A stretch of DNA of 64,000 nt from Prorocentrum cordatum (GCA_963575745.1 CAUYUJ010001412.1:27287-91286), one strand, 5' to 3'. Positions 19,660 to 32,412 are shown, counted from the first letter of the stretch. The notes: a model not told the origin generated them from the sequence alone. A program made the numbers and translations.

Positions 19660-21630
19660 CGTTTGCGCGGGGGGCTTCTGTGGGGTGCATCGTCAAGCTG
19701 GGCCCAACGGGCCAGGAACATGTGGAGGCCACACCGAGACCCGCGTTAGGCTACTCATTTGAAACACGTCTGGGCCCGAAGGGGAACTAGGTTGCACTAG
19801 TTAGAGACTCGGTCAGCATTGCCCTGGGGTCCCATGGGTCATGCTTTGCATAGGGGCAGGGGTTAGATAGGGCTCTTCGGTGGGCTCATATGCATTCACC
19901 TGTAATGGAGTGCCACTTGGTTTAGGCGTGGCTTGCATGGACGTGGCACGTGATTGCATTGTGTAGTATTGACTTGCTCGGGTCATCGGGGTGGCGTCTT
20001 TTTTGAGGGTGGTGCTACTTATTTGGGGCTGGGTTGCGTTTAGCGCTGACGTGCGCAATATGTGGACGCAGCTGGGCCGATGCATAGGCGATGCTGGCGT
20101 GCGGCGTGCTTGCGGACTGTGTTATGTGCATGTGTTGCGCGCGCTGAGTGCTCGAGGCCTGCAGCGGCTGGGGGTTCATGTGGGACCTCCTGGGGGATTG
20201 CTGGCGAGGGCCTTGCGTTGAACGGGTTTGGGGCCCATTCGTCAACTGTCTGGATAGAACATGACGCTTCCACTGACTACGTGTGACGATTGTTCGGCGC
20301 GGGGCTGGAAGGTATGCGCCTTCGTTGTTGCCTAGCACATCGTCTCTTCACCCTCCACCCCCTGGCACTGCCTCTCGCTCGCCTCGCCCAACCCCTGCAA
20401 GACCCGCCTCGGCGCGAACCGCTGAAGCCGCAGGGCGCAGCGACGGAGGGCGGAGCGACGCAGAGAGGAGGAGCAGGGAACAAGCGAAGCAAGTGACATA
20501 CAGCCCTCCTCCGAAGCTCGTCAGACGGATGGTTGAGAGCGCGGGGACAGCGAGGCCAGCATGGAGAGAGCCCGGAACGAAAGTCCGACTTCAGGCGCGC
20601 CACGGGGATACGTGCCTCGAACAGACTGGGCGACCCAGGACCACGCAAAACAACGGGATAGTTGCCCTGGAACGCCCATAGAGCAACGAATGGATAGACC
20701 TCGAAGCCCCTGGGGCCGAGGACCCGTCATCCCTCGGGGCGCAGACCATCCCATGACGAAGGTGGCCGTGGCGATGGTAGCGGCGACAATTCGACGACGA
20801 CGTTGACCATGCGTGTGGTGCTGTTCTTGGTGACCTGATGGCAGCGGTGGCAGGGTAACGCTGATAGTAGGGAGAATGGCGGCAACGATGGTGACGATGA
20901 CGGTGCTCATAGAAATGGCGATGATGACGGCTGCGATGACAACGATGACACAGACGGTGGCCATGGCACCAATCACGATGGCAGCCCTCGCGATGGCAAT
21001 GCGAACGACGCTGCCATTATGGGGGTTCTCGGTATGAACAACCTGGGTAGGGATGATGTCGGAGATAATGAAGATGAAACCCGTCGGCCCCGAGAGGCCC
21101 TTACAAACGCGGACGACATGGGACTCCCCCATGAGGCCTGGAGAGGCCCAGGCTCGGCTCATGAGATTCTCCAAGTGTTCCAAACGTTGGACTCCGAGAG
21201 GCCCACACACTGACCCCTCCAGAAACATGAGTCTTGCGAGGTTCACGTCATGGTGAATCGGAACCTTCGGTGGGTCTCAACATCTCAGACCCAAGAGGCA
21301 CTAGCCCTAGCCTACACAGAACCCGTGGGGCGCACACGAGGCACTGAGGAGCACGAGGATGGTGATGCTGATAATGATGGCAATGGCCTCCGCCAGGGGA
21401 TGAGCGCAGGCTCGCAGCGCTGGTAACCACACAAATTGCGACCAGCGCCCAGCACGGGTGGTAACTGCTCTTTACAACAGGCAGGGCGTGAGCAGATGAC
21501 ACAACGCCGCGCACAGAGCGAAGCACCGTTGCAATGGTCAGAGCGTGTTCAATGGACGGGGCATGAGCTGCTCACGCGGCACCGTGCACAACGCAAAGTT
21601 ACCACATATGGCATGTTGTCATGGACACCG
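19660..21630. other. No gene seen; GAT/GAC-type repeats at 20760-21110
   Basis: From 20760 to 21110 degenerate GATGGC, GATGAC and GCGATG units dominate and hold long hydrophobic ORFs on the minus strand, which are repeat artefacts. The remainder is GC-rich without coding signals. Confidence 0.45.
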
Positions 21631-21637
21631 CAGCACA

Positions 21638-22049
21638 TCACTGAGCAGGACGACCGTCGCCTTCGGCATCAGTCTCGATCTCGTCGTTCATCTCATTTGT
21701 GAACTCGCGGGTGCGGTCGGCGAGGGCGCCCCAACGATCGAACGCAACCCTGGTGGCCTTCTGGACGTTGCCCAAAGAGGTCCTGGAACCTCTGATGATG
21801 CGAGCCTGACGCTGGATGATCAGACTCTGGACCCGAGACTTTTCATAAGTTTTTTCACCATGACCCTGTTCTTCGGGTTGAGCGTCTGGAACCACTTGCC
21901 AACAGGCTGCGGCCCCGCGAGGGGATCACACGACTTGGCCATGGGCTCGGGCTGAGAATGCTCTTCTCGACAGCCACAAACCGCTCCGGAACAGACGCGA
22001 ATGCTATCAGCATGCAATTGGCGTGCGCCATCTCCCCATGCGCCCGCAT
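21638..22049 (-). pseudogene. Unknown gene fragment spread over three frames
   Basis: Protein-like sequence passes through three frames: MLIAFASVPERFVAVEKSIL, then PEPMAKSCDPLAG … KWFQTLNPKNRVMVKKL, then YEKSRVQSLIIQRQARIIRG and WGALADRTREFTNEMNDEIE, ending in TGA at 21638. The changes lie at CTCAGCCCG (about 21955) and at an A6 run (about 21849-21854). Each is one base. The C-terminus is acidic. I do not recognise the family; a basic helix followed by an acidic tail is all that can be said. Confidence 0.5.
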
Positions 22050-22059
22050 CGCGCGAGAG

Positions 22060-25000
22060 ACTAGTACTGCACACCGTGACAGATCAGTGCGGCGGCGCCC
22101 CTGGGGTTTGCAAGTGCGCGCGTGCGTGGGTGTGGGCCACAGGCCAGGGGGGCACTATGAGCCACTACTCGGCCAGTCCTTTAGCTTATGTCTACCATCC
22201 ACATTAGCCCAAGACAAAGCGTTCACATGCAATGGCTGTCCTGGCGACTGCGGGCCCAGCGCCAGGCTTGTTGATTGGCAAATATGTGCCAACGAAGGAT
22301 ATAGCCCAAAAGACGCACACCCCTCCCCGTCGAGCCTCCAATGGAATACAAGCGCAGCATTACGCCCCGTGCTCCTATCTCATGATTAGTGGAGGGGGCT
22401 AGAGATCTCTGCGTCAGGAAAGTGGTTGGGTGACCCCCTTAAGAGAAACTTCAGGTGCCTCTCGCACTGGGCCTGTGGAAGCTGTTTCGTGGATCCTTCC
22501 GAGCCCCCCCCCCCTCCAGAGACTCCCAAGACACATATTCGGCGTTCAAAGACCATGAGGACCTAGTCAACACCAGGCGCCGGCCAGAACATTTAAGCCA
22601 TGCGTCGGCAAAACAAACGGGCCCACTAGGACTTTCTGGGTACCTTCATCGGGGGCAATGGACAGGCCCTTCTTGCCTCGACATGGCCCTCTTGAGAATA
22701 CACCCCCAGCCGCAGCAATACCTGTAACCCCCCACCGTTCTCCACGCGCGCGCAAGCCTAACCTGTACGCGCTGAGCTACCCTATAGTGGATCGTTTAAC
22801 GCCGCGGATGCATCCGAAATTGCTGATCCATCTTAGAGTGAAGTTCTGTTCTAAAGAGGCAGCGCTGGCGCAACGCTGAAGCCGTTGACCCCCCACCCGC
22901 CCTGCCCCGCCCCGACCCGTCCACGCGCGCGCGCGCACCCCCCCCCCCCGCCCCCGCCCCGCCCCCGCACGCACAAACGCACACCATCCCCACGAGACCG
23001 CGCACGCCATGCACGACCCCACCGCCACCGCCACGCACTCGCACTAAGACCACTGCAAAAGTTCTGGAACCGCTTTGTACACACACGCACACACACACAC
23101 ACACGCACATCGCGGCCACCCGACAACCTAGGACTTGCGGCACATTCTCCGATCACGCTCGGCGGCGCCCTGGGCCCCCTGAAAATCTGTTCCAAGCCAC
23201 CTTGCCCTGGCATCAGGCGCGCGCCATTCGCGGCCGCCGCAGAGGATGAGCAGCGGACGGAGCTGCATGCCAGCGCTGACGACCTCGACCGCAACAACTA
23301 TAGCCGCCTGCCCCGAGGCGAACGCGCGCCTCGCGGGCGACCCCCCGCCCCGCACCCATCAGAACCCCCCCCCCGCCCCACCCCGCCCCACCCCGCCCCC
23401 CGCGCCCACCGCGCGCGCACACCTCGGGGGCGCAGCTCCCGATAACGCCGCGGCTGCCCGCGACGCCCCTTTCCCTCCCCCCCCCCCCCCCCCCGCACCC
23501 CGCGCCCCTGCCCCCATAAGTCCTCGGCGCGGTGAAGCTCTGACGTGGCAACTGCCCCGAAGGCAGATGGATGCCCGCCGCCGCGGAGAACGGCGACGCG
23601 GCGCGCCCATCCAGGACTGCCATGAATGCCCGGGCAGCCCACCGTTAGCAAGCCCCGGGGGCTCGGTGGCAAACGGCGATGGCACGCTGCGGCTGCAGGC
23701 GGCGGCCCATCCCGCGATTGGCGCACAGCGATGACAGCAGAATGCGGTCTGCATAATGAAAGCCCCCCGTGGGCTCTCCCCCCTGCCGCGCCGCCAAGCG
23801 CGCTGGCGGCCGCGCAGGTCTCCATGGCAGCGGCCCAGACCCTGAATTGGCAGGAAGCGGCGCTGGGCAGGCTAACTGCATAAGGAGCTGGGGATGGTCA
23901 AAGATGGTGGTAAGCGCGCCACAGCGCGAGACCGATGCTGCGGCCCGCGCAGCATGCAGGGCCCTGGCCCATTGAACAGCTGCCACGGAACACCTGGGGA
24001 ACACTGCCGCCGCCGCCGCCCCACTCCGCTGCCTTGCAAATGGCGCCAAATCCAAGTTTCATTCCCGTCACCGCCTGCGCCCGCCCCTCCAGCGGCGACC
24101 TTGAACCGCGCGACGCCCTCCCGCAGCTTGGGCGCGCGCCATGGCGGGGCGGCTCAGCGCCCGCGCAAAAGGACGACGCTCGCCGAACAGCGCCTTGAAC
24201 AAAAAAGACCACGACAAACAGCAGCGGCTGCCATGCGCGCTGTTCCGCGCGGCGCGACGCGTGATCCAGCGCGCGCGCAGGGCGGATTTTGTAGCACTTG
24301 CTTTTCCGTGGCGGGCGTCGAGGCAAGGAGGGGGGGGGGTAGATTGCGAAAATTCGAACCGTTCTCTCCCCAGCCTGCCGCGAATCCAACTTGTTGGCGC
24401 AATCCAATATGCAGCCCGCGCGCACAGGGCGGGGCCCACAAAGCGCAAGTGGGGTGCCCGCGCCGACGGCGCATGCACTGCCACCGCCAGCACCCCATAT
24501 GCGACAGGCGCGGCATGCAGGGTGCGCGCCGGAGCACTCGGTGGGTCGCCTTCTTGCAGTTTTTTGATGTGGTCGCCGCGGCCCTGGCACTCGGTGGGTC
24601 ACCATATCGGAGATTGTTGCTTAGTATTGTTTGTAGTATAGCCGGGCCAGCGGGCGCCCTGGCACTCGGTGGGTCACCTCTTTGGTGTGTTTTGAAGTGG
24701 TCGCCGCGGGCGTGGCACTCGGTGGGCCACCATTTTCGGATTCTTTAGAATGGTCGCCGCTGGCCGAGCACTCCTTGTGCCACCCCTGCGCCACATGGTG
24801 TGCGGGGCGCGGGGCCCCATGTGGCGCCCTCGTAGCGAATGGTCTCATCGCGTCCACGCACCATGCCACGGCCTTGCGGATGCTGCAGTGCGCGCCGGCG
24901 ACCCAGCGGGAGCGCGCAACTGGACTTAGAGGGGCGCCGCGGCCAGTCGTGGCGCGCATGCGCCTTGCACTGGAACGCCCCAAGCAGACGCGCCGACGCC

Positions 25001-27576
25001 GCCGAGGACGATCGCGCGCGACCCCAGCTGACGCCCTGGCATTCGCTTGGCGCGAATGGCGACCTCGGGCCTACGAGCGCAAACCCCCGAAGGCCCCAAT
25101 TGCAGCGCCCGCCCGCGGGCAGCCGCGCGCGGAACGTCGGATCGCGCGGCGCTGCGAAAGCGCGGACGCGAAGCTGGCGCTTCACCAGGCCCAGCAAGCA
25201 CGCCAGTCAGTGAATTTGAACTGGCTCGCACGCAAACGTGGCCAGCACTGCTCCCTTCGCGTTAGTGGAAAGCAGCTGGCCCGCAATGTCCTCATCACCA
25301 GTTGGGGAGATTGCCCCTTTGCGGCGCGCGCGGCGCCGCTGGGCCGCGCGCGCAGAAGTGTGCTGGGCGCCGCCCGTCCGCGCGTCGGCGCTACATCGCG
25401 CAGTGCCATCTGGCGCCTTCGGGGGCCATCGGGCGCAAAGAAAAAAATGTGCGACCCCTTATAGCCGTCCCATGCGCGCCGCTGGCATCGGCGCGACGCG
25501 GGCCTCATCGGCGCGACTCATGGCGACTCAGGCATGTTCCGCGACGCGCCCGCGGCCCCCTGGAACGCGTTGGAAGCAACATCCCCCCCCCCCCCATGAA
25601 CGCAATGGCCCCTTCGCAAGCGCAATGGTCGACCGCCCCTGGGGCCTGGGCGCGTCGGGCCATCCGAGTGGCTAGCCCACCCGCTGCCATCCGACGCCGC
25701 GCCAACCTATCTGGGCCAGCAGGGCCAAACGGGAGCACTGGCCAACGCCTCTGCGCGACCATCGCTGGCGCTGGTTCCGACGCGCATCAGCCACATGCCC
25801 AAACCTAGGCGGGCAAAATGAGGCATGGCCCAGCCGACGGGATGACTGGGAAAGAGCGAGGGCGAACAATTCGACGAGCCGACGGGGCGAGCTGAGGAGT
25901 GCAATTACGACGAGCGGATGAAGGCGGAGCAGGGGCTTGGGAGAAACAGCGGGTGGAAGCACGACAGCCGAACGAACGCTGGTGGCAACGCATTATCCCT
26001 GCATGCCGTCTTCGCCTCTGCTGCCAAGTGCTCTATCCCTGCGACCAACATCGTGGCTCTCCCTCGTGCGACAAGCATGCATGCAATATCTCCATCTGCG
26101 CTTGGCCTTTACATGCCCTTGTCGCCCCTCTGCGTATCTAACCACTGCTTACTGCGTGCAAGGTGTCACACATTCGCTCCCCACTGCAACATGGAAGGAA
26201 GAGGTGCAACATCGATGCGGCACGGGAGCGGCGTAGAGAGCACGAGGGGCGCAGCGGCCTGGTTGGGCAACCACACGGCGCCATAGAATGGCAACCCGCT
26301 GCAGCGGAGGACGCGCAGGAAACCAGTCTTGGGAAGTAGCGGCTTGAATATTAAGCTCAAGCCCGACGCGCAGTAATATTAGAATGCGTACCTCCCCCAC
26401 ACACAGCACCAGACCGCGCATCCCGATGGCCCACATAACGCCCCCCCCCCCCCCTGCCCCGATGCTGTAAACCGTTCGGGGGGGGAGCCCGCAGGCGAAT
26501 TTAGGTTCTGACATTTCCCAGACACAGCGCCGTGGACTATGGAAAAACCAACGCAATGCACCCGAAATAGGGATTGTAGCCACTTCCATTGAGTAGCCAC
26601 CGAGGGACACGCAGGCCACACATAATATGATTGAACGGGGATCCCCAGTGACCACCGTGCCCCCCAAAGACCCCCTTGTAACCAATAGAAGCATACACAC
26701 CACGTGTATAGAACATCCCAGGTGCACCGCGGGGGGCGCGCGCGAACCAGCTCCTGGGTGCAAGTATCGTGCATTGTGTTGGTTGGTGCGCGTGTTGTGT
26801 CAAGTCGCGCTGTGCAGCACATAGCGACGTGACGTTCTTAAACCTGTTGATGGCATGTGTATGCTACGTGGCCCGATAGTATGATACACAACCGTATGCT
26901 TCGTCATGGGTGGTAGCCGCATTGCAACGCACCGCAATCAAACGCAATACAATGCGCATGGCCTCATGTTTGGCCAGCGTCCAGAATGTCTCTGGGCGTT
27001 GGTAACTGTTTAGTACGTGGCTGCAGCCATATCAGCCAGCCCTCCTCGGGACACACGGCACTTGAACCTGTTGCGTTGCCTCGACCTCGCTAGCATGACG
27101 CCGCCCGCCCCATCTGACAGCGCACTTCCCGTCACTCAGCCTTGGCCCCAAACGCGTGGGCCCCAGACGCACCGAATGCTGAGGCGCAGCCTTGGTATAA
27201 TTACGAGGTCTGCATGTGCAGGATGGCGGGTCGGGTCGATGGCCAAGCTCCACCTGTGAATACAAGAAGGCATAAACAGACTACGAACGTAAATGCAATG
27301 ATGTCGGAGATGGGCGGCCTCCAATCACGACCCTCATCGCAATCCGACAGAAGAAACTCGCCAAGGCAATCAGCGACAACAGAAACAAGCACAGTAACAA
27401 CTTCAAGGGCAGTCGGCGGGCTCCAGACCCTCGCCTGGGCGCATCGGCCGCTCTCGAGCGAAAAGCTGATCGCTGCCAGGGATGAAGGCCAAACGCCCCC
27501 TGGCGGAGGTGCGATCGTCAACGCAAATAGGTTGCATACGAAACACGGCATGGGTATCACCGTCAGACTGCTTGTG
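22060..27576. other. No gene seen over 5.5 kb; GC-rich with homopolymers
   Basis: From 22880 to 25900 the DNA is extremely GC-rich with poly-C runs (22938, 23478, 25578) and many overlapping ORFs that lack motifs. From 25900 to 27570 composition is more balanced, yet no frame shows protein-like continuity. A plus-strand ORF at 27142-27636 is the best of these but overlaps the end of a minus-strand gene. Confidence 0.4.
24528..24790 (+). repeat. Tandem repeat, about 60-85 bp units with GGCACTCGGTGGGTCACC
   Basis: Four units share GTGGTCGCCGCGG followed by GGCACTCGGTGGGTCACC, separated by variable AT-richer spacers. The last unit has diverged (GAGCACTCCTTGTGCCACC). Confidence 0.8.
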
Positions 27577-28380
27577 CTAAAGCCAATGCATCATCAAGCC
27601 GAGAGGGCGCCCCTGCTGTTGCCGAGCCCCTGCTGAGCTCTTCCTCGTCATTCTGCAATTGCGGCCGTGGCAGCCGCACTGCGCCACGAACTCGTCCCTT
27701 AACGCGTAGTGGGTGATCCTGTCGCCATTCGGGAGCACCACGACGCATGCTGGACCGCCAGCCGTAGACGCTCCCCCTGGCGCAGGCGGTGGCAGATGAG
27801 GCGGGCCGACGGGCCCCTCGGGCTCGATGGCATGGCTGTCGCCTTCTGGTCCAGCAGGCGTTGCACCTCCACCTGATAGGGCTGCCCCGTCAGCTGCGTG
27901 GCCAAAAAAGTCTTCTACATTGTCGCTGGATTCTCCGCATCCTGCGCCAGACGATTGCACGGGGTTAGACTCGTGCAAGCTCAACTTGTCAACATCGTCT
28001 TCCGACTCGGTGTGGAGCAGCGGCTCCATACAACCATCTGTAGATGAACTCGCAACGCCATCGGCCTGCCCGGAGACGGACCCATGGTCATGGCCATCGG
28101 CAGCAGGAGGGACATCTCCGTGACCATGGGGGCTGCTGTCCTCGAGGGGCTCTGGGGCTGGAGGGCCGACCCCTCGGCCTCTGGCGCGGCCGCCGCCCCG
28201 GCCACGGCCGCGGCCGCGGCCGGCCCTGCTGGGCCCTCGGCGAACGTGCTCCTCCTTTGCAGCAAGCGCATCAGACGCCCCCTCCCAGAAACACGCAGAC
28301 GCTGATGACTCATCAGGCTGTGAAGCTGACTCGACTGAGATAACGCTTGGACCCAGACCCAAGACGACGGTCCGACGCCT
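27577..28380 (-). CDS. Large unknown gene, segment 5 (C-terminal)
   Basis: The start VVLGLGPSVISVESASQPDE leads into a low-complexity tail: a GRGRGRGGGRARGRG basic stretch (RGG-like, may bind nucleic acid), then Ser/Asp/Gly-rich acidic sequence. A conserved-looking end follows with VVLPNGDRITHYALRDEF and CGCHGRNCRMTRKS, the last a small Cys/His motif. TGA at 27577. The five segments together would give about 1,600 residues. Alternative reading: two genes, split at the basic RGG-like stretch. Confidence 0.6.
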   Translation of the reverse strand, partial: RRRTVVLGLGPSVISVESASQPDESSASACFWEGASDALAAKEEHVRRGPSRAGRGRGRGRGGGRARGRGVGPPAPEPLEDSSPHGHGDVPPAADGHDHGSVSGQADGVASSSTDGCMEPLLHTESEDDVDKLSLHESNPVQSSGAGCGESSDNVEDFFGHAADGAALSGGGATPAGPEGDSHAIEPEGPVGPPHLPPPAPGGASTAGGPACVVVLPNGDRITHYALRDEFVAQCGCHGRNCRMTRKSSAGARQQQGRPLGLMMHWL

Positions 28381-29704
28381 CAATCATGAACAAGCGAACG
28401 TACCGCTTTGCGTCATTGTCGGGCCCATGCAAGAATACGTGCTGCGACAGGCACTGCCACTCTGCCTCCACATCGAAGCGACCAACACCAAAGAAGATCG
28501 GCATGCGCTCAGCGATCGTGGGGCGCAACAAAATGAAAGCGCAGTGCTCTGGATACCCATGCTGCCATGCAGCATGCAGCCAATGCTGTACAAACGCGCA
28601 CTCATCGATAACATCTGGATCTGGTGGACACGTGACGTCGACTTCAGTAATCATATATACGAAATCACACTCATGAAGTGCTCGGCGGAAGTGCGTGTTG
28701 CGACTGGTGGAGCCCTTGGTGCAACGGTTGAAGTTCCTGAACATGGCCGAAGTCATTCGCCCTGCAACACCACAAAGGCACATATTAGCACGATGGCACA
28801 GCGACTGCTTCCCCGCTCTGTGCTCCGCTGCAGTGATGGGTGGTGCGTTATTGCGTAAGACGGGCGTGTGGATCTTACCCCAGGTAGACCCGCATGCTGC
28901 ATACACACCTTGAGCAAAATGCTTATCCCTGTCCAGCTTGGCCAGCATCGCAACATCCTTGTATGCCACATCGAATTTGCCTTCGATGTGCTGAAACGAA
29001 CAGTTACCCCGAACCGAATCGTCGGGCACAGGCAACGACATCGACCCACCAGAAAAGTTAGCAACATCGTCGTACGCGAAGATGCCTGGGCCATTCCTGA
29101 CAGAAGACCTGCCGCATGAGTAGGCAGCCAAGCAGTGGCCAGCGAACTCATCGAACTGCGCGTCCCTCTTATTGCCCTGCCGAACGCCCCTGATGACAGA
29201 CCTCAAGTTGGAGGCCCACTCTCCCGAACTCGGAAGCGGCGTAAACGCTGACGGCGTCAATGCCAAGGCGTCTATGCCAGAGGTGTCGCGTCCAAGCTCA
29301 AGTTGCAACTGATGCAACTCGTCCCTGTCATGATCGTGGTGGCGCAGCTGTCGTTTCCTAACTGGCCTGTCCAGCGAGAAGCTGGGGCCTCCGAGCTGGC
29401 GAGCCTGCGCCCCTGCAACCCCAAGCTCGCCCAGCCTGCGACGCTCCGCCTCGGACAACTGGCGATACATAGCTGCGGCATCTGCTGGCTTGAGAGCATT
29501 GCCCAGGATAACTTGTTCATTCTGGAATGCCCGAAAACTGCCGCCTCCACCGCGTCGTCTCTTCCCATGGTCATCTGCGCGCCCCCCTTTCATCGTCGGC
29601 ATCCCCCCCGCCACCGCCCCCGCGGGCTCCTGGCTCGCCCGCGGACTTCTGATGAAGCGAACCTTCTCACTGTACCCTCCGCCAGGAACGCTGGGTGTGC
29701 TTGC
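28380..29704 (-). CDS. Large unknown gene, segment 4
   Basis: The frame opens at about 29704 (GGGYSEKVRFIRSP) and includes a basic Gly/Arg patch, a helix with ADAAAMYRQLSEAERRRLGE and the His/Asp-rich HHDHDRDELHQLQLELG. A globular C-terminal half contains NCSFQHIEGKFDVAYKD, LCHRANMCLCGVAGRMTSAM, CDFVYMITEVDVTCPPDPDV and HCAFILLRPTIAERMPIFFG. The many Cys and His again suggest metal sites. The frame's own stop is at 28313; sense appears to move to the last segment near 28380. Confidence 0.65.
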
Positions 29705-29889
29705 TGCTCAGGTCGGGGATGCGCACTGCGAGGGTGTGCGTTGCAGACGTGAACAAATCGCGCCGGATCGACGCATGCTGCACCTCGATCTTGACGGCGT
29801 CCACCACCAGGAGGGCCCTGGTCGCAATGAGCCCAGCCCGACACGCAGAAGACGCGATGGAACGAGGCTCTGTAGACCAATACTTGAAA
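29705..29889 (-). CDS. Large unknown gene, segment 3 (third frame)
   Basis: This short segment is seen only when the third frame is read between its neighbours: LFKYWSTEPRSIASSACRAG, then LLVVDAVKIEVQHASIRRDL and THTLAVRIPDLSSKHT. It has the strand-rich character of a folded domain and fills the gap between segments 2 and 4. It leaves frame near ACACCCAGCG (about 29700). Confidence 0.5.
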
Positions 29890-30705
29890 AGTCAGCCGTC
29901 CAAGAGTCCAACCGTTGCTTGCATGGCTCATCATTGTAGGCAGCCGACGAGCCACCTGGGTGATCTAACATGAGAAACGTCCTGTACGGATAAGTGCCAT
30001 GCTCCTGCTTCAAGTGTAACGCCCTGGGGTAACGGATGAACTTGAAAACTGCAGCCCTCTTCGCAACCGATCGGTCATCAAACCACATGGCCGTCCAACC
30101 ATCCACGTCGCGTGCCACCGAGAGAAGACGGTTAAGAACATGATCCTCCAGCAGCCCCTTACAGACAATCCCAACTCGAAACGTGCAACGAGAGGCGCAG
30201 GTGGCCCTCGCCTGCTGCTCTTTCTCCCATCGCGCCGAGAACATCTTCAGCACCACATGGATTAGCCCGAACAGCGGCCCAACACATCTGCGAATCGTAC
30301 AAGCCCAGATCAGCGTGCCATCGTGCCGAGCGAAGGCAAGACCACTGCGCCGAAATTTGTGCTGGTGCAGCTTCGACGCAAGCTGCGTGACCTCCCCGCT
30401 GTTGCCGACGTCTCCAGTCAGCGCATTTGCCAAGCCAGCTTCGCCTGCAGCGTCGCAGTCGCCGCCGCCCTCGCCACCGTCTGCCTCGCCGATGTCCGCA
30501 GGAAGGTCCAGCATGGCACTGCGGAGGTCCAGGTCGGCTGCAAGATCAACCTCTGGCGGGCGCGCCATCCCACGACCTCTCTGGGACGGTCGGGCCCCAG
30601 GCTCCACAAACATCGACCCATGGACCCTGGCGCGAGCATGCATCTGAAGCCCGACCGCCACACCCCGAGGCCGTAAGAACACGCGCCCACGCAAAACACA
30701 GTTTT
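29890..30705 (-). CDS. Large unknown gene, segment 2
   Basis: After a one-base slip the frame reads CVLRGRVFLRPRGVAVGL and continues through an acidic Gly/Asp-rich linker (ADIGEADGGEGGGDCDAAGE). A globular part follows with FARHDGTLIWACTIRRC, LFGLIHVVLKMFSARWEK and FIRYPRALHLKQEHGTYPYR. The protein-like run ends near an A4 run (29886-29889, plus strand) where sense moves on; this frame's stop is at 29708. Hydrophobic strands and conserved-looking Trp and Cys give it the look of an enzyme core, but no motif identifies it. Confidence 0.65.
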
Positions 30706-32412
30706 CCCCGCAGCCTTCTCGTACCAGAGGGTATACACCTCCGATCCAAGCCCGCGCACGCTCTCAAGCAGACCAAAATAATCGACTGCGTCGAGCACCC
30801 GAGTCCAGCGGCTTCGGGGGAAAATGGGGGACATCCTCCCGCACAAGGCTCGAACGAAGCGGCCGACCAACTTCTCAGTGCAACGGCTCCTGTCCCTGCA
30901 ACACCCTGGGCGGCAATAGTGTTGGAACATCTGCTTTCGCATTGTGTCACCATTGGCCATGCCCATGATAACGTACCTCCGCACTCGCTGGCATCGCGTC
31001 GACCCGCCAGAAGCACCCAGGAACAAGTCGCAGCAACCGTCACGGTACCGAGCTGCATCAGGCCCAGGCCCGACCCCGTCTGGATCCCATATGTATTCTA
31101 ACCTGTTCTGCAGGAGAATGCATAGGATAGTGACGAAGTCGACGAAGTAGTTCGGACCGCGTAAGCTCAGCGCCCATCGGATTATGCATGCCACCCAAGT
31201 CTTCACCATCCTGAGCGGCTTCTTGACACAGTGGTACACACGATGCATAAGACACTTTACACGAAGCGTGCAACAAACACGTTCGCCACGGTTGCGATCC
31301 CGATAAACCGCCTCTGCAAGGTCCAACGCGCCATCGCCGACGGTCACTGCCAGCCTCTGCACCCTGTTGAACGGCGACCTGCTTGGAAGCACCTGTGATA
31401 AGAACCTGAAGAGCTCTACGTAGCACTCAGCCTTGCCCCTGCCCAAGGTGGCCAGGGGCTGCGCCAGCTCTAACGACGCCAGCAGAGAGCCCCCGCTTGC
31501 AGAAGTGAAGAGCGCGCCGCGCACCAATTCACTCTGGTGGACCTTGGCGTTCACTGCGTACTCCGCCATCGTCCCATCTGGTTGACGACGCACGGCAAGC
31601 TCGGCACCTGGGCCCTGACCCCCAAGACGATCATCCTGGTCTACCACGTGTACCCGAGCACTCCCAATGTTCGTCTGGACACGGAACTTCGCGAATGGAG
31701 TCTCGTCCCCGCGGTGCCTCTCAAAGAATACAGCGGGCTCGAAGCCCTCGCCGATGGCGGGCGACATCAGCTGCTGCATCAGCTGCTCGGCATGCCCCCT
31801 CTGGACAAGGAGAAGGCTGCACGATAGCACCAACTTCGTCGATGCCATGTACTTCCGGGGCCGCCCAGCCATGCCTGCATCAAGGGATTGAGAAGACAAT
31901 CGGTTACGACTGTGGTGGTCAAGCAGTGCGTCGACGATCTTCCCTACCTCCTCTGGGCAAGCTGCGCGCGCATCCTGCCAGTCCGCATCCTGCAGCATGT
32001 GCAGAGCCCGTCTTATGTAGTCGACGCCGTCCGCGGAGCTAGTGACGGTAACAGCTGCGTTCCGAAAGCCAGTCCCAGAAGTGCGTCGCGCGCCATTGCA
32101 TGGCACGAGCGCAGCGTCATCAACGCCCAGGTCCACCTGTCCGTCGCCGATCTCGGCGTGAACCTCGGCAGCGGCTGCGCCCCACTCGTCAATCGCTGCA
32201 TCCAGCTGAGCCGCACCTGCTGCAGCATCCGACCACTCGGCCATCGAGGCAGCCACCTGAGCCGCATCTGCTGCAGCATCCGCCTCTAGGGCTGATTCGC
32301 CCCACTCGTCCATCGAAACGCTGGTCGGGCGCGCATCCGCCTCGCGGGTGTCAAGAGGAAAGGCTGACAAGGGTGTGGAGCCAAAGTGGCTCTGGGCGCC
32401 CATGACAACCAT
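30706..32412 (-). CDS. Large unknown gene, segment 1 (N-terminal)
   Basis: The ATG at 32410-32412 starts an open frame of about 570 useful residues. Three imperfect N-terminal repeats carry (M/I)xEW in an Ala-rich helix (SMDEWGESAL, SMAEWSDAAA, AIDEWGAAAA). GMAGRPRKYM resembles an AT-hook. Further on come VQTNIGSARVHVVDQDD, LAVTVGDGALDLAEAVYRD, a Cys-rich block CCTLRVKCLMHRVYHCVKK and YCRPGCCRDRSRCTEK. Cys/His spacing suggests metal binding, but I cannot name the domain. The sense leaves this frame at a TTTTCCCC run (30702-30709, plus strand); the frame itself stops at 30418. One of five collinear segments down to 27577. Confidence 0.7.

Noticed and set aside
20521-21246. Minus-strand ORF of 241 aa with hydrophobic Ile/Val/Ala stretches resembling membrane helices
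   Set aside because: The hydrophobic part is the translation of GAT/GAC-type repeats.
22740-22795. tRNA-like A-box sequence on the minus strand (GGGTAGCTCAGCGCG)
   Set aside because: No B box (GGTTCGA) and no pairing acceptor stem within the expected distance.
27142-27636. Plus-strand ORF of 164 residues
   Set aside because: It overlaps the end of a minus-strand gene, has no motif, and all other coding evidence is on the minus strand.
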